Source: Gyrodactylus bullatarudis (taxonomy: Eukaryota > Platyhelminthes > Monogenea > Gyrodactylidea > Gyrodactylidae). From it: DNA of 64,000 nt. Location of the stretch: assembly GCA_012064415.1 (NCBI GenBank), contig SSNU01000098.1:140115-204114 (forward strand). Reading direction: 5' to 3'. Below are positions 58,633-64,000 of the stretch, piece by piece (positions within the stretch are counted from its first letter, which is position 1; every line of letters begins with the position of its first letter). The notes below the pieces were generated by a model, which did no database searches, was not told where the DNA came from, and saw nothing but the letters and a program-made list of their open reading frames with translations. The position numbers were made by a program, and so were the translations under genes.

Positions 58633-61600
58633 TCACAAAGGTGGATTCATTCTTTCAACTATCTTTGACGAGACTGCCAATCTTAATTCCGAATTGTCTA
58701 AGATTAAATTGATCATTTTTTTTTGAACTGTGTTAAGTATTGATTTTGCCTCTCCACTGTAATAATGAAGTTGTTCTAGCCAGAAATTCATTTCAATATT
58801 AATTTCTTGACAGTAATCATTCTGAATGGGAGTCATTTTCTTCTCAAGAATGCTTTTAATCTTAAAGTTGAAAACATTATTAGTAAATTATAGAAACTTT
58901 ACTTTCAAATTGATTTTGTGAAAAATATTCTCAGGAGAGACAAAGTTTTTTGCATAGAAAAAGACACCAGAGAGGTAGAGTTCCATTTGAAGTTGATTCG
59001 GACTAATATAGGCCAATGGATTGTCGGAATGTCGAAGAATCCATTCCTGCCAATTCTCATACGCTTCGATGAATACCTCCTTAGCTTGATTTAGTCTTGC
59101 ACTGACGGGAGCTAAACATCTCTCTCTGGATTCATTTCTAGATTGTAAAATGAATTTTTATATGTTTTAGGTTTTCAATCTCATCAAATACAATATTATT
59201 TACTAGACCTAGGAGAAAATTTATAAAATTACTAAAATCACCTATTTATACGATGAAATTAATCATCAAGTATTTCAACGTAATATCGCTTCAAAAATCC
59301 TGTCTATGCTTCAGAAGATTTAAAAAATTCGTGAAAATCATCGAGCAAAAAACGTTTTCTTAATTTTTTCCGAAATAATGACTTGAAAAGCTGAAAAACT
59401 TTTGAAAATCTCCATAATTTATATTATTTACTTGGTTTATGCACTATTAACAGTTTCACAGTAGAGTAGATATTACAAATTAATTGATTGATTAAACTAT
59501 TCGATATTCATGGTTGACCCAAGCAATATAAAAGTTTCATTTGTTGATTCTTTATCGACCTCTGATTGGTTAGAAAATAACTTTAATATGGAAATATTTA
59601 AAAAAATCTTATCGTTAATCATCTGGAATGATTTTTTCTGAATGAACCATTCTAGAAATTGATGATTCGTTTTTTATTCATAAACCTATATGTTTATTAT
59701 AGTGGAATCTGAGGGAGTCAGATTATACTGAGTATTCTATCGACTATTTATTCTTCTATTTTTAAATCAAAACCAAGAATCTATTGACACTTGTTTTAAT
59801 CAATTATGTTACTGTTCCGGTTAATAGTAGATTTCTTTGACACGAGTATTTTATTTTCCTTTCATACAGCAATGTCAGAAGCCAATTCATCATTAACTTA
59901 TTGTACTCAATGTAAGATGGAATGATCGAAGATGATACATTCTTTAAACATTAAGAGCAACTAGAGAGAAATAAAAGAAGAACATTCATAAGCATTTCCA
60001 CAGAGAGAGTAAGCTAAGCCAATGTTCTGTGATGAATTTTTGATTAATTTCAGTTCCATGAAACGAGAATTTTCGGTAAAAAATTGAGTCTATTCATTTT
60101 CTAAATATTAATCACAGTGCATATGCACGATTTAACATTTTGTTGATCTCAATTTTCCATTTCACTTATTAAATAGGAAGATGATGACTGCAGTGCCCAC
60201 AATTTAGTGGAGATTTAATCATGTAAATGGAATTATTCCTTGTGGATCTATAGAGGTTATTCAATACAAATGAATTTATCACATCATAAATATCTTTTAA
60301 TGAACATGACAATTTCATGATACAGACGTAGAACTGAACGTAGTTTCCAAAATTACTAAAATCCCCCATTGATATAGTATTTGAACAGTGTTCAATGAAC
60401 ACCATCTCTAATATAGCTCTTTTTTATGTTTTTGTAATAAGATAAACAAAATCATGCAAATCTTCAGATAATAAACGTTCTTTAGTTTTTTATTTTTATG
60501 ATTTTAACTTGATTTACAAAGGTGCAGTAATTATTCAAATCTTAATATTATTGGAATTTCTCTTATTTTCCATTAATTTAATTTAATATTAATAATTCTG
60601 ATAGGCCAAAAAAATTTTCTTGTTTGAAAATTTCTGTTCATCTTATTACAGAAGCATTAAAAGATTTTATGCAGCGATATTTTTTGGAAGGATATTAAAA
60701 TACACTAAACTTTCTAAAAATTGTATAAGTTAAACCGGACAAAAAAAACTATTTTACTTAATTTGTAATTAATAATTACTTATGAGTAGGAGTATTAAAT
60801 TTGCTTAGTTTTTTAGAAATTAGGTGACATTTTGTACTTGTAGAATCGATATGCTTTTATATCGATGGGCGATTTTACTAATTTCAGAAAATTTCGTCCA
60901 TTTCGTTCATTGAATAACTTATTAAAAGCACTTATGAGTAGTACGAAAATTCAGTTTTCCAAAATTTTGATTATTTTTTGTTCATAATTATAGCCATCAT
61001 CGTTTTTATTTTTTTTTAAATATTTAGCGGAGATTATTATTCAGACGAAATTAACTAGATTCGTTCAGATTTGTTATTTCTTGAGATTTACCTACATGAC
61101 TTTCTATCAAAAAATTGTCTGTTTTTGTTTGAATTTTCTTAATTTTTGACTGATTTGTTCAAAATTAGTCAGAATACACGAAAATTCATAAAATCCAAAC
61201 CCTTCTTTTTCATCCACTTAGATGGTAATTCCTTTGGATGAAATAAGATGTCACAAATGAAGATCTCTATTTCGGGCATGTAAGCAGGTTTCCTAAATAA
61301 GAGAAATATTGTCAAAGGTCTATTCTCTTTTTTTCCAAAACCTGTATTTATATGGCATGTATTACAATGATGAGTATGCCCGAAATAGAGATCTTTATTT
61401 GTGAAACAATCTGGCATCTTCTTATTTCATTTTAAATGCTCATGACATCGATAGCTCAGCTCGAAACCAAAGTCAAAGATCATCTTAACCAGAGTAATTT
61501 CTTTATTACGTTAATTTTTTTTTCTAAACTGAAAACTTGGAGTCCGTAAAACTTCTATTCAATGTATTGAAACTCGTATCCTGTTGTCTACTTTGCGAAT

Positions 61601-63809
61601 GAAAATCTTTTCACTTTTGAGAACAAACTAGCATAAAACAATCATAGTGAGAATAATAGACTTACATTCTCTTAAAGTTATTTCTCATCATTTCAATGTT
61701 GGTGTAGTTACTCTGGAGTCTACGGACAATATTCCAAGTGCCCTTATTCATCTGATGACTGTGAATTAAATCTTCAGCAACTCTGACTAGTATCCTGAAA
61801 GCGGTCTGATTTGCTCCACGAATGATTGATCGATGTTGTAGATTTTGCAATTTATCAATCTTGAATAGTTATCAAAAGTTAAACATGATAATTGATTAAC
61901 ATATCCTTTATGGCTTCTAAAAGTCATTTATAAAAAGCTCATTTACATTGTTCATACAGAATTCTCAATTTTTGTCGTCGTAGTGCCGATTTTACATTCA
62001 TTTTGTTTCTTCGAGAAAAAAGGATGAATGGGGTCAACTAAATCTGGTTAAAAATTAGGCTAGTGATGACTTCCAATGTAAGGAAAAAAATTTTCTACAG
62101 CTAGTTTATCTATCTAGTTGAATCTTTGAATTGAAAAAAAAAGTTTTTCTAGTTCCAGAGTAGCCCTTCAAGTCCACTATGTTCCATCAGTGGAACTCAA
62201 CACTTTCTTGAGCGATAATTTGAACTGAAAGCTAGTTAAAATACCTTTTTATTATTGTAAATCAAAAAGTTCACAATAATGACGGATTTCTGTGAACCTC
62301 TCCAGGGGAAATCGAATTCTATGTCAGTCGTTGTTGCCAAATATCAGCATTTAATTTCTTCAATTCTTCTGAGTCGATAAAAATTTTGGGCTCAAAAAAA
62401 TAATTTGGGACATGAAGGGTTAGATCAATTATGCTAAATCTTCATTATCGTTAGGAAGTTGAATTTCGATTTCTTCATCATTTTCAGTGAGAATTTCTCA
62501 CCAATTTAAAATCCATCGATAACGGTTAATCTGTGGAAAATTTGATGGTAATAATTTGGTTGCCTAATTTTGATAATAAATTTCTTTTGAAAGCATTTGT
62601 ATTCAACTTGAAGGTGTATATTTTTTCTTCAAGATGAAGTCTCATAATGCGGATTTTAAGGCATCATTTCATTCGACTTTGGTGTTATGTAAAAATCATA
62701 GATTCCCAACAAAATTTAGTTAACATAATGACAGCAACAAGTCCTCTCATGTTAGAGCTCCCATGTTACATAAAATACGTTCAGACAGTCTACTACTCAA
62801 GTATGTCAGAAATTATCATCAACATACATAACGGATACGTATAAACTTATTTCCTGTGAAAAATAAATATAACGCAATACAGTTAGGCAAGATGTCGTCG
62901 AAATATTCACATTTAGGAGAAGTGAAAAAAATAGTTTATTCTGATCTGAAGTTTGGAATGAAAAAAGATGGATGAATTTTACTTACATGGTTCGGATCAT
63001 GATTAAATGGTTGATTCTTCATGAGGGAAAATCTGGTCAGTTTTGAGTAGAGCGAGGAAGTCAATACTTGTGATAATAGGGATATTTTGAATTTGTTACA
63101 TGCTGAAAGTAATGAATGAAAATTTTGTTATAATATCAATCAGAGTATTGTAGAGTTTCCTGAATAATATCAATCATATTAATTCAATAGATAAATAAGT
63201 AAATGATAGAGAAAGAAGAAAATATTTCTTTTTTTTCTTCAAGAAAATCATTTCCAGGAAATCTATCTCTCATTATATTATTTAGTTATACTACTCAATG
63301 GGTATGGAATGTATCATGCAATATAATTCGTGAAGCTGAAAAATCTGTAAGGCAACTTGACCCTTCAACAAATCATAGAAGAAAATTTCATTACTCACCC
63401 AGATCCAGTCCTATGCATGCTCCAGGATCGTTATTTTTCTAGAAAATATAAAATTTTTCAGATTCTATTTCGAATCAATCAATTTTTCCTTGTATCGGCT
63501 AGGAAAATCTGCTTAATATTTCAAAATTCTTGGTATGGGCCAAGTCAGTGAATGTCTCAAACTTGATAAAAAGATACATTTTGTACTCACTTCAACTCTG
63601 ACAATGCTCTCCAATTGAAGACTTATCAAGAACTGATTGGGATTATTTAAAATGTCCTCATTCAAATGATCAGAGAATGCAATTATAAATCCATGATGAC
63701 CTTGATCGAGGAAGAGATATTCATTCTCTTCAGGATCCAACTTTATCTCAAGTTTTCTGTGATCTATAAATTGAGAATAAGAAGAAATCGTACAACCGGT
63801 TTCAAATGT
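58633..63809 (-). CDS. Unknown six-exon gene (5' partial)
   Basis: Exons on minus: 63809-63591, 63438-63399, 63102-62987, 61859-61666, 59137-58903 and 58860-58633. All phases agree and give 343 codons ending in TAA. The first part is beta-rich (LEIKLDPEENEYLFLDQGHH then GFIIAFSDHLNEDIL). The second half is helical and charged (RILVRVAEDLIHSHQMNKGT, ARLNQAKEVFIEAYENWQEW, LYLSGVFFYAKNFVSPENIF, INIEMNFWLEQLHYYSGEAK), ending ELRLAVSSKIVERMNPPL. No transmembrane segment is evident in the visible part. Introns are 152, 296, 1127, 2528 and 42 nt; the two largest contain a piggyBac-type element (62164) and a fold-back (61235). The N-terminus lies beyond an acceptor at 63810, outside or at the edge of the window. 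I do not recognise the family. Confidence 0.55.
59140..61230. other. Intronic stretch of the unknown gene
   Basis: Part of the 2.5-kb intron. AT-rich; I see no exon-like frame with splice sites and no member of the described repeat families before 61235. Confidence 0.35.
61235..61490. mobile_element. Fold-back element, GATGCCAGATTATTTCAC family, second copy
   Basis: atgaagatctctatttcggg (61257) is mirrored by cccgaaatagagatctttat (61379). The outer parts, caatctggcatcttcttatt and atgacatcgatagctcagct, match the element at 42115-42605 in reverse. This copy has a shorter left arm. Confidence 0.65.
62164..62419. mobile_element. Small piggyBac-type element, decayed
   Basis: gcccttcaagtccactatgt, gttccatcagtggaactcaa and the right end aatttgggacatgaaggg followed by TTAG match the 56408-56747 element in reverse. 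Left TTAA is lost. Confidence 0.6.
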
Positions 63810-63884
63810 CTAAAATATTAGCTGTTGTAAAAAAAAATTGGTTGGGAAGAAACCGAAACTCGATGTTTTCATCAGGGATTCGAT

Positions 63885-64000
63885 TTTTTTGGAATCCTAC
63901 TCATGTAACCACTTTCACCATTTAAAGAAAAAAATTCTGAAAAAAATTTATTTTTATGAAAAAAATGGCCATTTTAAATTTCATATTGGCGCCAAAATCC
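63885..64000 (+). mobile_element. Partial copy of the 22858 fold-back arm
   Basis: ttttttggaatcctactcat, ccactttcaccatttaaaga and attggcgccaaaatcc correspond to 22945-23060. The element runs off the window end. Confidence 0.65.

Noticed and set aside
63591..63809. Resemblance of the exon (TGC..., LEIKLDPEENEYL, HHGFIIAF) to the extracellular start of DEG/ENaC channels
   Set aside because: The following exons join in phase to a helical protein without the Cys-rich region or second transmembrane segment of that family.
1..64000. Search for CRISPR arrays, operons and bacterial features
   Set aside because: None present; splice sites, poly(A) signals and gene families are eukaryotic.

Overview
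This is metazoan-type nuclear DNA, AT-rich and repeat-laden. It encodes eIF3 subunit e, biotin-protein ligase (holocarboxylase synthetase type), a PRA1/ARL6IP5 family membrane protein, the ciliary transport protein IFT80 and a TRPA-type ankyrin ion channel. The standard genetic code works throughout. Exons can be joined in phase across introns of about 23-40 nt, many of them 26-30 nt. Such short introns in an animal fit a dicyemid mesozoan, whose introns are known to be extremely short. IFT80 shows that the organism has cilia. The assignment is an inference; a rotifer or another reduced animal is not excluded.

Layout. Positions 1-29,600 are mostly transposons: fold-back (long inverted repeat) elements, two piggyBac transposase pseudogenes, small TTAA-flanked piggyBac-type elements, a Penelope endonuclease fragment inside one of them, and a giant near-perfect palindrome at 18,812-20,265. 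A few exon fragments lie among them: a partial gene at 3,991-4,778, a two-exon candidate at 5,239-5,522, a PUF-like ORF near 14,900, and candidates near 21,100-22,000 and 24,200-24,400.

Positions 29,600-55,200 hold the recognised genes. eIF3e (minus) and biotin-protein ligase (plus) are head to head with 114 bp between the start codons; the PRA1-like gene follows on plus. A Tc1/mariner-type transposase and a scrambled duplicate of PRA1 exon 1 come next. IFT80 (minus, 8 exons) is head to head with a 70-codon membrane protein gene (plus), which is followed by TRPA (plus, 16 exons, 1166 codons). The long introns of IFT80 and TRPA are filled by a LINE fragment, fold-back elements, a 1.5 kb inverted-repeat element carrying an integrase-type C-terminal fragment, and a small antisense ORF with its own TATA-type promoter.

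Positions 55,200-64,000 hold two unrecognised minus-strand genes (55,334-57,239 and 58,633-63,809, both open at the 5' end), a small secreted-protein candidate on plus, and more fold-back and piggyBac-type elements.

The recognised genes are unrelated housekeeping, ciliary and sensory functions and form no pathway together. Most recurrent unexplained structure: a fold-back family with a shared terminus about 28 nt long, the 1.45 kb palindrome, a promoter-plus-leader module present three times in front of short ORFs, and GC-AG introns in two genes.
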